NCBI RefSeq assembly: GCF_000970455.1
Contig: NZ_LAJG01000033.1
Span: forward strand, 26,914-90,913
Source: Devosia soli
GTDB taxonomy: Bacteria > Pseudomonadota > Alphaproteobacteria > Rhizobiales > Devosiaceae
DNA length: 64,000 bases
Direction: 5' to 3'
The notes below the pieces were generated by a model. It searched no databases. It was not told where the DNA came from and saw only the letters and a program-made list of their open reading frames with translations. Shown here piece by piece: positions 1-8,587 of the stretch (position 1 is the stretch's first letter; every line of letters begins with the position of its first letter). The translations under genes and the position numbers were made by a program.

Positions 1-44
1 GGCGGCAGGGTGCTGACGGCGGTGACGGTTTCGATATTGGTCAT
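1..44 (-). CDS. ABC transporter permease, N-terminal fragment (cut by window edge)
   Basis: Only the first 14 or so codons are inside the window, starting at an ATG at 44..42 that overlaps the TGA stop of the ATPase gene as ATGA, so the two are probably translationally coupled. The visible residues (MTNIETVTAVSTLP) carry no diagnostic motif. The permease call is inference from position: an NMT1-type binding protein gene and a SsuB/TauB-type ATPase gene lie directly upstream on the same strand, and the missing component of such an importer is the membrane permease. Confidence 0.6.
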   Translation of the reverse strand, partial: MTNIETVTAVSTLP

Positions 45-826
45 GCTGCCGCCCTCGCGGTGGCGATCTCGCCATGAAGGCGCTGGACCATGTCGTTGAA
101 CGCCGGCTGATAAAGGATATCGAGATCGCGCGGCCTCGCGAAGGGGACGACATGCTCGGAAATGACGCGGCCGGGCCGCGCGCTCATCACGACGACCTTA
201 TCGGCGAGAAATACGGATTCGCGCAGATCATGGGTGACGAGGACGATGGTGACGTCCTGACTCGCATGCAGATCGCGGATGACGCACCAGAGTTCTTCGC
301 GGGTAAAGGCATCGAGCGCGCCAAACGGCTCGTCGAGCATAAGAAGCTCCGGCTCGTGGATCAGCGCGCGGCAGAGATTGGCGCGTTGCTGCATGCCGCC
401 CGAAAGCTGCCAGGGGAACTTGTCGCCAAAGCCCTTGAGGCCTACGGTTTCAAGCAGCCTTACGGCCTTGGCGACATATTCGGCCTTGTGGCTGCGCAGG
501 CGATGACGATGACGTTCGACGATTTCGAGCGGCAGGAGAATGTTTTCGAGAGTGGTCCGCCACGGCAGCATGGTCGGGTTCTGGAAGGCCATGCCGACGA
601 TCGAAACGGGCTTGGTCACTTCCTGGCCGGCGACGATGACCGTGCCGCTCTGGGGGATATGGAGCCCGGTCGTCAGTTTCATCAGGGTCGACTTGCCGCA
701 ACCGGAAGGGCCAACCACGGCAACGAACTCGCCGCGATCGATCTTGAGATCAAGTCCGCTCACTGCCAGCGTGCCTGTGGGCCCGCCATAGCGCATGTCG
801 ACGTTTTCAATCGAAACGAGGGGCAT
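41..826 (-). CDS. ABC transporter ATP-binding protein, nitrate/sulfonate/taurine (SsuB/TauB-like) type
   Basis: Cytoplasmic ATPase of an importer. Visible motifs in order are Walker A GPSGCGKST (about residues 39-47), a Q-loop (FQNP), signature LSGGMQQR, Walker B LLMLDEPFGALD and the switch histidine in VTHD. I place the start at the ATG at 826, preceded by AAGGA at 8 nt; a TTG 18 bp further upstream is open but has no better ribosome site. The 261 aa length is normal for the family. It sits 36 bp after the binding-protein gene and overlaps the next gene, so the three form one operon. The substrate cannot be read from the ATPase. Confidence 0.93.
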   Translation of the reverse strand: MPLVSIENVDMRYGGPTGTLAVSGLDLKIDRGEFVAVVGPSGCGKSTLMKLTTGLHIPQSGTVIVAGQEVTKPVSIVGMAFQNPTMLPWRTTLENILLPLEIVERHRHRLRSHKAEYVAKAVRLLETVGLKGFGDKFPWQLSGGMQQRANLCRALIHEPELLMLDEPFGALDAFTREELWCVIRDLHASQDVTIVLVTHDLRESVFLADKVVVMSARPGRVISEHVVPFARPRDLDILYQPAFNDMVQRLHGEIATARAAA

Positions 827-862
827 GGGAGAAGTCCTTGGCAATGGCGGGACGGATGAGGC

Positions 863-1891
863 TCAGGGCAGCATGCGCTCTTCGGCAGGCGGCAGATATT
901 GCGCGTCGAAAACGTCAGCAGCCGTCACGGCGCCCTTGAGGCCCATCGAGAGCTTGAGCGTTTCGAGGGAAGCGGCAAGGCGCGCTTCATCGACGCCGCC
1001 AAAGCCATTTTCGATGACATAGGGCGTCTTGATGTTCATCTCGTTGGCCATGGTGAGACGCGCGGTCTCGGTTTCGAGATTGAGCGTTTCGTTGCGCGCA
1101 AGAACGGCAGCAGCGCCAGCGGCCGGGTCGGCGACGGCATCGGCAAAGCCCTTGGCAAGGGCACGGAGGAAGCCTTTGACCGCTTCGGGATTTTCCTCGG
1201 CGAAGGCTTCGTTGACGAGGATGGTATTGCCGTAAAGGTTGAGCCCGTGATCGGCAAAGAGAATAGTCGATATGTCGTCTTCAGGCACGCCATTGGCGAT
1301 CAGGTTGAGGATAACCGAGAAGGCAAAGCCGAAGACGCCATCGACATCGCCCGAGGCCAGCATGGGCTCGCGCACCGGGAAGCCGATGTTTTCAATGGTG
1401 ATGGTCGAAGCGTCGATGCCGGCCGCGGGGATAAAGGCCTGCCACTGGGCGAAGGCGCCATCCGGCGGAGGGGCGCCGAGCTTCTTGCCTTCAAGCGATT
1501 GCGGATCGTCGGTGATGCCGAGCGACTTGCGGCCGACGATGGAAAAAACGGGCTTGTCATAGACCATCATGATGGCCTTGACCGGCTGGGCGGGATCTTC
1601 GTCGAGGAATTTGATGAGCGAGTTGATGTCGCCGAAACCGAACTGGTAGGCACCGGTCGCAACGCGCGGGATCGCTTCCACCGAGCCATTGCCGGTGTCG
1701 ATGGTGACATCAAGACCCTCTTCGGCAAAGTAGCCTTTGTCCTGGGCGAGGAGGAAACCGGCGGCGGGTCCCTCGAAGCGCCAATCCAGCGTGAGCTTGA
1801 CAGCAGTCTGGGCAAAGGCCGGCGCGGTCATCAAGCCGGCGAGAAAAAGAGCAGAGGCAGCAGTTGCAGAAAACAGCCTGCGGTTGAGCAT
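863..1891 (-). CDS. ABC transporter substrate-binding protein, NMT1/THI5-like
   Basis: Periplasmic binding protein of the importer encoded with the two following genes. The N-terminus (MLNRRLF then a hydrophobic stretch ending in APAFA-Q, about residue 27) is a typical Sec signal peptide. The start of the mature part (LTLDWRFEGPAAGF, DKGYFAEEGLDV) is the characteristic NMT1/THI5 opening found in thiamine-pyrimidine, riboflavin and related binding proteins. 342 aa from the ATG at 1891 is a normal length. The ligand is unknown. The neighbouring remnant of a nucleoside 2-deoxyribosyltransferase makes a nucleobase or pyrimidine-like ligand an attractive guess, but that is inference only. Confidence 0.9.
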   Translation of the reverse strand: MLNRRLFSATAASALFLAGLMTAPAFAQTAVKLTLDWRFEGPAAGFLLAQDKGYFAEEGLDVTIDTGNGSVEAIPRVATGAYQFGFGDINSLIKFLDEDPAQPVKAIMMVYDKPVFSIVGRKSLGITDDPQSLEGKKLGAPPPDGAFAQWQAFIPAAGIDASTITIENIGFPVREPMLASGDVDGVFGFAFSVILNLIANGVPEDDISTILFADHGLNLYGNTILVNEAFAEENPEAVKGFLRALAKGFADAVADPAAGAAAVLARNETLNLETETARLTMANEMNIKTPYVIENGFGGVDEARLAASLETLKLSMGLKGAVTAADVFDAQYLPPAEERMLP

Positions 1892-2054
1892 ATTGTGCGA
1901 TCCCGAAATTGTCCTTGCACCACACAAGCGCAAGGATTTTTCGCACGCAAGTATTAAATGCTCAATTTTTCCTCAATCGAACTCCGCGATTAAAATATAG
2001 GCATTGGGTGCGTGGATCTGCTCGTGGGCTGTGCAAAGATGGCTTGGCTAACGA

Positions 2055-2405
2055 GAAGGCGCGAGCCAGCTTGAGGCACTCCCCATAGGCCGAGAGATCG
2101 GTAAGAACGGCATCCGCGGCCACGTCGCGGCGCACAAGCTGAGCGCCTATAGCCTAGATGCCGCGGAACGGGGTGAGGTTGGGGGTGCAGAAATCGGCGT
2201 CGCGCATCATCCGCTCGTTGGCAGCGCTGATCTGGCAGCCGAAAGCAAAGGGCGTGACGCCGGTCGGATCAAGATCGTTTTCGGCCATGGTGCTGGGGAA
2301 GAAACCTTCCGCCAGCGCCATTTCGCCCTTGATGCGCATCTGTTCGGCGCCATTGGCCAGAAAGACTTCGGGGCCGGCGACATAGACCTTGTGGGTCGGG
2401 ATCAT
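2055..2405 (-). pseudogene. Decayed nucleoside 2-deoxyribosyltransferase
   Basis: Starts with ATG at 2405, overlapping the upstream stop as ATGA. The first 83 codons match the N-terminal half of the nucleoside 2-deoxyribosyltransferase family (VYVAGPEVFLANG at the start; DADFCTPNLTPFRG, the segment just before the catalytic region). An in-frame TAG at 2156..2154 then ends the reading frame. In the same frame after the stop, about 33 codons read like the family's C-terminal tail (VLTDLSAYGECLKLARAF). The central catalytic part seems to be deleted, leaving head and tail joined around a stop codon. The family exchanges bases between deoxynucleosides; this copy should be inactive. The C-terminal match is from pattern memory, not an alignment. 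Confidence 0.65.
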
Positions 2406-2983
2406 GTCAGCTTTCTGTCGGCAAGCGCCTTCATGATCCAATCGCGGTAGGTCTCGTCCTTGTCGTTGATCTCGGGGATGACCTTGGATGCTTCACTCAT
2501 GAAGAAGTAGTAATCGCGCCCCATTTCCTGGCCGCGGCGGGTATGCATGTCGAGGGCGACGTCGGGAATTTCGGGCAGGTTTTCGCCGAGCTCCATGGAA
2601 CGCTTGGCCCAATTGACCATGTCGTCGCTGGTGCGATCCTTCTTTGAGCTGCAAAGCAGGCGGATGGCGTGGGCGGCAAAGAGGAAGCGATCGCCGGCCG
2701 GACGCGGATAGCGCTTGTGCTGCTGATAGAGCGTTTCAACGAGCACTGGCGCGTCGACATTGCCAAAGCCGATGTCTTCGACGGCGATCACGCAGAGGCG
2801 CGACCACATCATCTCTTCCATTTCGGGGCTGGTGATGAACATTTCCCAGCCGAGCAGCAGCACATTCTCTGTCATGCCGCGCCGGGTACATTTCTGCAGA
2901 GCCGAAATCACTTCATCGGCGGCAAAGTCATTTTCGGTGGTGGTCCGCTGCCACGGATCGGGCGGCTGCTGCACTTTGACCAT
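2402..2983 (-). CDS. Stand-alone RarA/MgsA C-terminal-domain-like protein
   Basis: 193 aa from the ATG at 2983, which has AGGAG 8 nt upstream. The segment around LCVIAVEDIGFGN, followed by an Ala-rich stretch and a lysine/serine loop, resembles the C-terminal clamp-loader-like domain of RarA/MgsA (SEDIG region), but there is no AAA+ ATPase domain: no Walker A or B motif is present. Function in isolation is not known to me. It is translationally coupled (ATGA) to the deoxyribosyltransferase remnant and lies upstream of an NMT1-type transporter, suggesting that these once formed one functional unit. Domain call moderately sure, role unknown. Confidence 0.7.
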   Translation of the reverse strand: MVKVQQPPDPWQRTTTENDFAADEVISALQKCTRRGMTENVLLLGWEMFITSPEMEEMMWSRLCVIAVEDIGFGNVDAPVLVETLYQQHKRYPRPAGDRFLFAAHAIRLLCSSKKDRTSDDMVNWAKRSMELGENLPEIPDVALDMHTRRGQEMGRDYYFFMSEASKVIPEINDKDETYRDWIMKALADRKLT

Positions 2984-3316
2984 TCTAATTACTCCTGAGT
3001 CTGTAACGGTTATTTCCAGCGCGCTTCGACGCGCCCCACCGCCGCCACGACGAGGCCTGGGCTTGGAAGCAAGATTGCATTGAGACCGGAAAGACTGACC
3101 CAGGCCTGCCACAGCGCTTTATGTCGAGGCGCATCACGAGTTCAATCCGCCCTCGGATACGGCGATCCTCGGGCTGATCGAAGCGCTGGTTGCGGCCGTG
3201 CCAGCAAGACGCCAAACGCTGCGGAGGTGGTCGAGAAGTTCGCCGCTTGTACCTATCCCTGGATGAACAGCTCGCCCACGGATTGGAACAATGAATGAGG
3301 CTGGCCGCTCAGCCTA
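2984..3316. other. Intergenic region with possible remnant of a decayed gene
   Basis: No intact gene seen. The minus-strand part near 2984-3010 is the ribosome binding site and probable promoter of the RarA-like gene. On the plus strand, about 3115-3215 reads as protein-like sequence (for example EAHHEFNPPSDTAILGLIEA), and a second plus frame about 3200-3298 ends with a protein-like tail (PWMNSSPTDWNNE, stop TGA). The two frames could be one old coding sequence broken by a frameshift, with no start left. I could not assign a family. Confidence 0.3.
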
Positions 3317-3910
3317 TCACAGCGTCTTGCCCATCCAGATCGCCTCGCCGCGACCGATCTCTTCAAGGCCGATATGCTTGTAAAAGCCATAGGCGCGGTC
3401 ATTGGTGAGGCTGAGCCCGAGATGCATGGCGGGCGCGCCGGCGTCACGCAAGGAGGCGAGTTCGGTCTCGATCAACTTGCGCCCCCAGCCACCCGATTGC
3501 GCCGGTGGCAGGAGGTTGATGTGAAGATGCGCCGGATGGGATTTCGAGATCGTTGGGTCCGAGTGCCTGGGTTGCCTGATCCGGCTTAGCACCACGTCAT
3601 CGAACTTCGCCTCGGCTTTCCGCTCCGCATATTTGCTGGCGAGCATCGGCCACCAGTCCTTGTCGAGCTGCTCTTCAAACGCCTTGGTATCCGGCGTTCC
3701 GACAACGTAGCCGAGCACATCCGCGCCATCGGCAAGAACGAATGCGTGGTCCGGCGCAAAATCCAGATAGGGCACGGACCAAACCAGACCGGGATAATCC
3801 GGATCGGAATAAAGCGCTGTTGCGTCGGTGCCGGCATTGGCCGTCAAGACACAGATGGAGAAAAGCGCGTTGCGGTCTTCGGGGCGGGCTGGGCGTATCT
3901 CTAGCGACAT
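3317..3910 (-). CDS. GNAT family N-acetyltransferase
   Basis: 197 aa cytoplasmic acyltransferase. The N-terminal IRPARPEDRNALFSIC is the usual first strand and helix of the GNAT fold. The central acetyl-CoA binding region is recognisable as HLHINLLPPAQSGGWGRKLIE, and the C-terminal SLTNDRAYGFYKHIGLEEIGR is the classic GNAT motif B. The form resembles bacterial GNAT proteins related to the acetyltransferase-like domain of O-GlcNAcase. The substrate is not predictable. It stands alone, with no strong ribosome site before the ATG at 3910, so the start is a little uncertain. Confidence 0.88.
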   Translation of the reverse strand: MSLEIRPARPEDRNALFSICVLTANAGTDATALYSDPDYPGLVWSVPYLDFAPDHAFVLADGADVLGYVVGTPDTKAFEEQLDKDWWPMLASKYAERKAEAKFDDVVLSRIRQPRHSDPTISKSHPAHLHINLLPPAQSGGWGRKLIETELASLRDAGAPAMHLGLSLTNDRAYGFYKHIGLEEIGRGEAIWMGKTL

Positions 3911-3973
3911 GGCGGTGGTCTTTCGTGGGAATAGATCAGCATAGCCATCACGGCCATGGTGTGGCGTGGAAAG

Positions 3974-4849
3974 TTATTCAAAATTGGGAGCCGTCTCTGG
4001 TGTCGTACTATCGACAAGGGCCGAGATCAGCGCATTGGCGCTCCGGTGGTGACGGCCCGGGCCGAGCGCGACGAATTCCACCTCGCCCAAATGGGGCAGG
4101 GTGAGTTCGTCGTCCACCACAGCAAGTCCGTCGGGGATGAGTCTGGCGGAATGGGCGGCGATGCCGAGCCCGGCGACGAGCGCTGCCCTCAATCCGTTGA
4201 GGCTGCCGCTCGAACAGGCCATGCGCCACGGGCGGCGCGCTGCTTCGAGCGCTGCAACGGCGAGGGTGCGCGTGATGGAAGGGGGCGCATAGGCAACGAG
4301 AGGCACGGGCTCATCGGGGTTCAGCGAAAAGCCGGGCCTTGAAATCCAGGCGAGCTCTTCGGTCCAGGCGACTTCACCACGGGTATCGCCAGAGCGCCGC
4401 TTGGCGAAGATGACGTCAAGCTCTCCGGAATCGTAGCGCTGATATAAAGCGCTCGAGAGGCCGACTGCGAGTTCGAGATCGACCTCGGGATGCTCGTTGC
4501 GAAAGGCTCTCAGCACATCGGCAAGCTGGGAGACCGCAAAATCTTCAGAGATGCCGAGGCGCAGTTTTTCGCGATGGGCGGTTCCAAAGAAATAGCTCGA
4601 CATGCGCTCGTTGGCCTCGATGACGCTGGCCGCGAAATCGCACATGGCGTCGCCATCGGCAGTCAAAGTCACCGCATGGGTATCGCGCACGAAGAGACGG
4701 CAACCAACCATCTGCTCCAGTTTCTGGATATGCTGGCTGATGGTCGACTGACGTAGGTCGAGGCTTTTGGCCGCAGCGGTAAAACTCCGCTCCCTGGCGA
4801 CGGCCAGAAAGGATTTGAGCAGGCTGGGCGGCACTTCCAGAACCGGCAC
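3974..4849 (-). CDS. LysR-family transcriptional regulator
   Basis: 291 aa from a GTG start with AGAGG upstream. The N-terminal winged helix-turn-helix is clear (LLKSFLAVARERSFTAAAK, then STISQHIQKLE, about residues 9-45), followed by an effector-binding domain of normal length. It is divergent from the carrier gene at 4970, with 120 bp between them, the classic arrangement for a LysR regulator controlling its neighbour and itself. The effector is unknown; a carboxylic acid carried by the adjacent transporter is a reasonable guess. Confidence 0.92.
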   Translation of the reverse strand: MPVLEVPPSLLKSFLAVARERSFTAAAKSLDLRQSTISQHIQKLEQMVGCRLFVRDTHAVTLTADGDAMCDFAASVIEANERMSSYFFGTAHREKLRLGISEDFAVSQLADVLRAFRNEHPEVDLELAVGLSSALYQRYDSGELDVIFAKRRSGDTRGEVAWTEELAWISRPGFSLNPDEPVPLVAYAPPSITRTLAVAALEAARRPWRMACSSGSLNGLRAALVAGLGIAAHSARLIPDGLAVVDDELTLPHLGEVEFVALGPGRHHRSANALISALVDSTTPETAPNFE

Positions 4850-4969
4850 GGCAGAGTTGACCTCTTCTTATCGTGGATCGTGATGACGGAAATCGAAAGG
4901 CTCGCCCTATCGATCATGGTCTCATTTCGTTACCCCGAAACCCTGGCACATTGAAACGGCAGGAAACCA

Positions 4970-5989
4970 ATGTCACTCGCTAAACGCCTCAAGCGCTTCG
5001 GCCTCGATTATTACCTGTTCCTGCTCCTCGGCACGGTCGTCCTCGCGACGCTTCTTCCGGCCTCTGGGCTCGGCGCAGAAATCGTCGATCAGGTGGCTTA
5101 TTATGCCGTGGCGCTGCTGTTTTTTCTTTATGGCGCAAAGCTCAATACCAGCGCCATCGTTGCTGGCATCGCGAACTGGCGGCTGCAGGGACTGGTGTTC
5201 ATTTTCACCTATGTGATGTTCCCTCTCTGCGGCCTTGCTCTGGCAGCGGTGCTATCGCCATGGATTGAAGAAGAGCTGGCGATCGGCATCGTCTATCTTT
5301 CGATCCTGCCTTCTACCGTTCAATCTTCGATCGCCTTCACCTCGATTGCGCGGGGCAATGTTCCGGCCGCGGTCTGCGCCGCCTCGCTCTCGAACATCCT
5401 TGGCGTCTTCCTGACGCCGGCGCTCGTCGCGATGCTGCTCCATGCGTCGGGCGACGGGATTTCGCTTCAGTCGCTTCTCGATATCGGCTTGCAGATCCTT
5501 GCGCCCTTCGTCGCCGGACAGGTTTTGCGACCACTGGTCGGTGGGTTCATCAGCAAGCATGGCCTTATGACGCAAGTCGTCGATCGTGGATCGATCCTCA
5601 TCATCGTTTATTCAGCCTTCAGCGCAGGCGTCATTGCCGGGATCTGGGAAGAGGTGGGCCCGACGAGCCTTACCATTATCCTTCTTGCCAATGGGCTGCT
5701 TCTTGCTGTCGTAATGATGGCGACCTGGTGGGCTGGGCGGGCGGCAGGCCTTGATCCGGCGGATCGGTTCACCCTGCTCTTTTGTGGCTCGAAAAAGAGC
5801 CTCGCGAGCGGCCTGCCGATGGCCAATATCCTCTTTGCCGGGCAGGCTGTCAGCATGATCATCCTCCCCTTGATGCTGTTCCACCAGATCCAGCTGTTTG
5901 TCTGCGCCATCATCGCGCAGCGGGCGGGGCACCTTGCAAGCGAGCGGGAATTGCAGGCAGCCATGCTTCCGGCCGATGCGCGGGCGTGA
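4970..5989 (+). CDS. Bile acid:sodium symporter family (SBF-like) transporter
   Basis: 339 aa integral membrane protein with about nine to ten hydrophobic segments, beginning with YYLFLLLGTVVLATLLPA. Family hallmarks visible are FFLYGAKL in the second helix, the SILPSTVQSSIAFTSIARGN stretch of the core discontinuous helix region, and the late FCGSKKSLASGLPMA segment typical of the SBF-like subfamily. Such carriers move organic anions with sodium; no substrate can be assigned. AGGAAA lies 6-7 nt before the ATG. It is divergent from the LysR gene and likely regulated by it. Confidence 0.88.
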   Translation: MSLAKRLKRFGLDYYLFLLLGTVVLATLLPASGLGAEIVDQVAYYAVALLFFLYGAKLNTSAIVAGIANWRLQGLVFIFTYVMFPLCGLALAAVLSPWIEEELAIGIVYLSILPSTVQSSIAFTSIARGNVPAAVCAASLSNILGVFLTPALVAMLLHASGDGISLQSLLDIGLQILAPFVAGQVLRPLVGGFISKHGLMTQVVDRGSILIIVYSAFSAGVIAGIWEEVGPTSLTIILLANGLLLAVVMMATWWAGRAAGLDPADRFTLLFCGSKKSLASGLPMANILFAGQAVSMIILPLMLFHQIQLFVCAIIAQRAGHLASERELQAAMLPADARA

Positions 5990-6071
5990 ACGCCAGCCTT
6001 CGCGCATTTGCCTCGGATGAAGCCGGAACGAGTGGGCGGGTCGACCGTTGCGGGCACAGGTTGAGTGCGCG

Positions 6072-6093
6072 GAGCCGATGAGGTGATCGGCTC
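6072..6093 (+). terminator. Hairpin after the SBF-like transporter gene
   Basis: An 8-bp perfect stem GAGCCGAT / ATCGGCTC with a 6-nt loop, followed by GTTTGGG. The U-tract is poor, so termination may be weak. It lies 83 bp after the carrier stop and 33 bp before the next gene. Confidence 0.4.
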
Positions 6094-6125
6094 GTTTGGG
6101 CGCAAAGCGTAGTGGTAATCGTATA

Positions 6126-7709
6126 ATGGGACGAAAGAAGCGGATCGCGCTGATCGGGGGCGGGCCAACATCGGTCTATACGCTCAAGAACTTGCTGCAG
6201 AGCGCGGACGAACTCGATATCACCATTTTCGAGGCGGGACGCGTCGCCGGATGCGGTATTCCCTATTCGGAAGAGCACAATACGCCGGACATGATGGCCA
6301 ATATCACGTCGGTCGAAATTCCGCCGGTGCTCGTGTCGCTGGCAGACTGGGTTCGCTCGGCCGATCTGCATCTTTTGAACAAATTCGGGATCGATCGGGC
6401 GCGAGTCGGGGAGCGCGACTATTATCCACGCGTCTTGATCGGAGCCTATTACGCCGACCAGCTCGCGCGCATGGTTGCGGGCTCGGCGCCCTGGCATAAA
6501 GTCGGGATCGAGACCGAAACGCGTGTGCTCGACATCAAGCCAATGAGCGCCGGGTTCGATGTGGTGGTGTGCCGCAAGGACACGACGAGCAAGCGCCGCT
6601 TTGATGCGGTGGTCATGGCAACCGGACATCTGACGCAATCGCTCAAGCCGAAACGGGTGAAGGGGCTTTATCGCTCACCCTATCCGATAAAGGACCTGAC
6701 ACTGGGCGGGGATGGGACAGCGCTTATATTGGGGTCGTCGCTGAGTGCGATCGACGCCGCTGTCGGCCTTGCCATGCGGCACGGCAAGTTTGTCGGCGAA
6801 GAGGATGATCTCGCCTTCAAACTTGAGGCTGGCGCAAAGCTGCGTCTCGTCATGGCGTCACGCAAGGGGACGGTGCCCGATGCGGACTTTTTCTATCCGA
6901 TCCCGGAAGAGCCGCTGATGATCTTTACGCCAGCGCGGCTCGAAAAGCTGCGGCACAAGGGCAAGGACGGGTTGCTCAACAAGGCCTTCACGCTGTTCAA
7001 GCAGCAGCTTGAAGTGGACGATCCCGCCTTTCTCGACGGGCTGGGGATAGCGCGGCTGACGCCCGAAAACTTTGCCGAAGCCTATTTCGAGATGCGCAAG
7101 ACCCGGCAGGGGTTTGCCGCGATCGAGGACGATCTCAACCAATCCAAGATCAATTATCGCGACCGTCGCGTCGTGATGTGGCGCTATACGATGATGCGCG
7201 CTCATGAGGTGTTCGGCACCGTGGTGCCGTACCTTGACGAGCGCGACCTCAAGCGGTTCCGGCAGCACCTGGCGCCGGCCTTTGCCGATGCATATGGCTG
7301 CGTGCCGCACCTGTCGATCGCGCGGCTCCTGGCACTGCACCGGGCGGGGTGTCTCGATATCGTTGCCTTGGGCGAAAATGGGACGATTCGCTATGACGCG
7401 GGTCGCTTTACCCTCGAAGCGGGCAGGCAGAAGCAAAGCTTTGCAACGCTGATCGATGCGCGTGGCCAAAGCACCGCGTCCATTTCCGAACTCGGTTTCG
7501 ATCAACTCGACCGGGCGCTGGCAACGGACGACATCTTGAAACGCACGAACGGCCAAAGCCAGGACGATCAGTTCCGGTTGCGGCTCAAAGGGCAGCCCGA
7601 CGCCGACATTTTCTGCATCTCGATTCCGGTCATGATGGAGCGCTATCCTTTCGCCCAAGGGCTCGTTGCCTGCTCGGAAGCCGCGGAAGTGGTGGCGACC
7701 GCGCTTTGA
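6126..7709 (+). CDS. FAD/NAD(P)-binding protein (FAD-NAD(P) binding domain family)
   Basis: 527 aa. The start has a dinucleotide-binding motif, IALIGGGPTSVYTLKNLL, followed by an acidic strand end (FEAGR), as in the FAD-NAD(P)-binding family related to L-ornithine/lysine monooxygenases. A second Rossmann-like element is at ALILGSSLSAIDAAVGLA. The substrate and reaction are not known. I chose the ATG at 6126; a TTG 30 bp upstream is open but puts a basic leader before the conserved strand. The next gene begins 15 bp after its stop, so it is probably co-transcribed with the MOSC gene, hinting at a shared redox or sulfur-transfer job (inference). Confidence 0.82.
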   Translation: MGRKKRIALIGGGPTSVYTLKNLLQSADELDITIFEAGRVAGCGIPYSEEHNTPDMMANITSVEIPPVLVSLADWVRSADLHLLNKFGIDRARVGERDYYPRVLIGAYYADQLARMVAGSAPWHKVGIETETRVLDIKPMSAGFDVVVCRKDTTSKRRFDAVVMATGHLTQSLKPKRVKGLYRSPYPIKDLTLGGDGTALILGSSLSAIDAAVGLAMRHGKFVGEEDDLAFKLEAGAKLRLVMASRKGTVPDADFFYPIPEEPLMIFTPARLEKLRHKGKDGLLNKAFTLFKQQLEVDDPAFLDGLGIARLTPENFAEAYFEMRKTRQGFAAIEDDLNQSKINYRDRRVVMWRYTMMRAHEVFGTVVPYLDERDLKRFRQHLAPAFADAYGCVPHLSIARLLALHRAGCLDIVALGENGTIRYDAGRFTLEAGRQKQSFATLIDARGQSTASISELGFDQLDRALATDDILKRTNGQSQDDQFRLRLKGQPDADIFCISIPVMMERYPFAQGLVACSEAAEVVATAL

Positions 7710-7723
7710 CCGGCGGGCTGACG

Positions 7724-8497
7724 ATGGCGGTTTTCCGGATCGAGACGATCTTCATTTATCCCGTGCGGTCGATTGGCGGCATGGCGGTTGCGGAGGCTCA
7801 AATTACGCCGGGCGGGTCTTTGCGCGGGGATCGCGAATGGGTGGTTGTCAGGCCCGATGGCAGCTTGCTCTGGCAGGGCGACATTCCGCGCATGACTTTG
7901 CTATCCGCGTCGATCGAAACCGATGGGCTCAGGATCCGCGGACACGATGGCGGCGTTGGTCCTGTGCCGAGGGATATAGCCGGCGGAGACGTCGCGGTGC
8001 GGCAGGACGGTTATACGCTTGCCGGCATCGACCAGGGCGACGAGATGGCCGAATGGCTCGGTGCGCAATTAGAGACGCCTTGCCGGCTCGTGCGGGTCGG
8101 CGAAGAGGCGCATCGCTGGGGTGGGCTTAACCCGATCCATGCCGTTTCGCTCGCGTCGCTGGCGGCGCTCAATGCCCGTCTTGTCTCAGCCGGCGAGGCC
8201 GCGGTCGAGGTCGAGCGGTTTCGGGCCAATGTGGTGCTGGGCGGCAGTCACGCCGCTTTTGCCGAGGAGGCGGCCGACGAATTGGTCTTCGAGGACGCCT
8301 CGCTGGTATTGCGCGAGCCATGCGTCCGATGCGAATTGCCCAATATCAGCAGGGTTGATGCCCGTCGCGGCAAGCAGCCTCTCAAGGCAATTGGCATGAT
8401 GAGCCGCAGCCGCCCGGCGGCGCGACCCGCTTCGTTCGGGACCTACTGCACGGCAAAAGGGACGTCGCTTCGCCTCGGCATGTCGACGGAGGTTTGA
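7724..8497 (+). CDS. MOSC domain-containing protein (molybdenum cofactor sulfurase C-terminal type)
   Basis: 257 aa. Residues 1-100 form the MOSC N-terminal beta barrel (IYPVRSIGGM, DREWVVV). The MOSC domain follows, with ERFRANVVLGG and the cysteine cluster EPCVRCELPNI near residue 200; the conserved cysteine there binds or transfers sulfur to the molybdenum cofactor in the family (as in YcbX and mARC). The ATG at 7724 is preferred over a TTG at 7706 that overlaps the previous stop. There is no ferredoxin domain, so electrons would have to come from a partner; the FAD/NAD(P) protein encoded just upstream is a candidate by context. Confidence 0.88.
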   Translation: MAVFRIETIFIYPVRSIGGMAVAEAQITPGGSLRGDREWVVVRPDGSLLWQGDIPRMTLLSASIETDGLRIRGHDGGVGPVPRDIAGGDVAVRQDGYTLAGIDQGDEMAEWLGAQLETPCRLVRVGEEAHRWGGLNPIHAVSLASLAALNARLVSAGEAAVEVERFRANVVLGGSHAAFAEEAADELVFEDASLVLREPCVRCELPNISRVDARRGKQPLKAIGMMSRSRPAARPASFGTYCTAKGTSLRLGMSTEV

Positions 8498-8587
8498 GTG
8501 GGGTAGCCGGAGAACGAATGAACTCGGAACGATCATTTGTTCGCTGTCGTTTTGCTTAACCTGAACTCACCAGCAAGGACAACTCTC

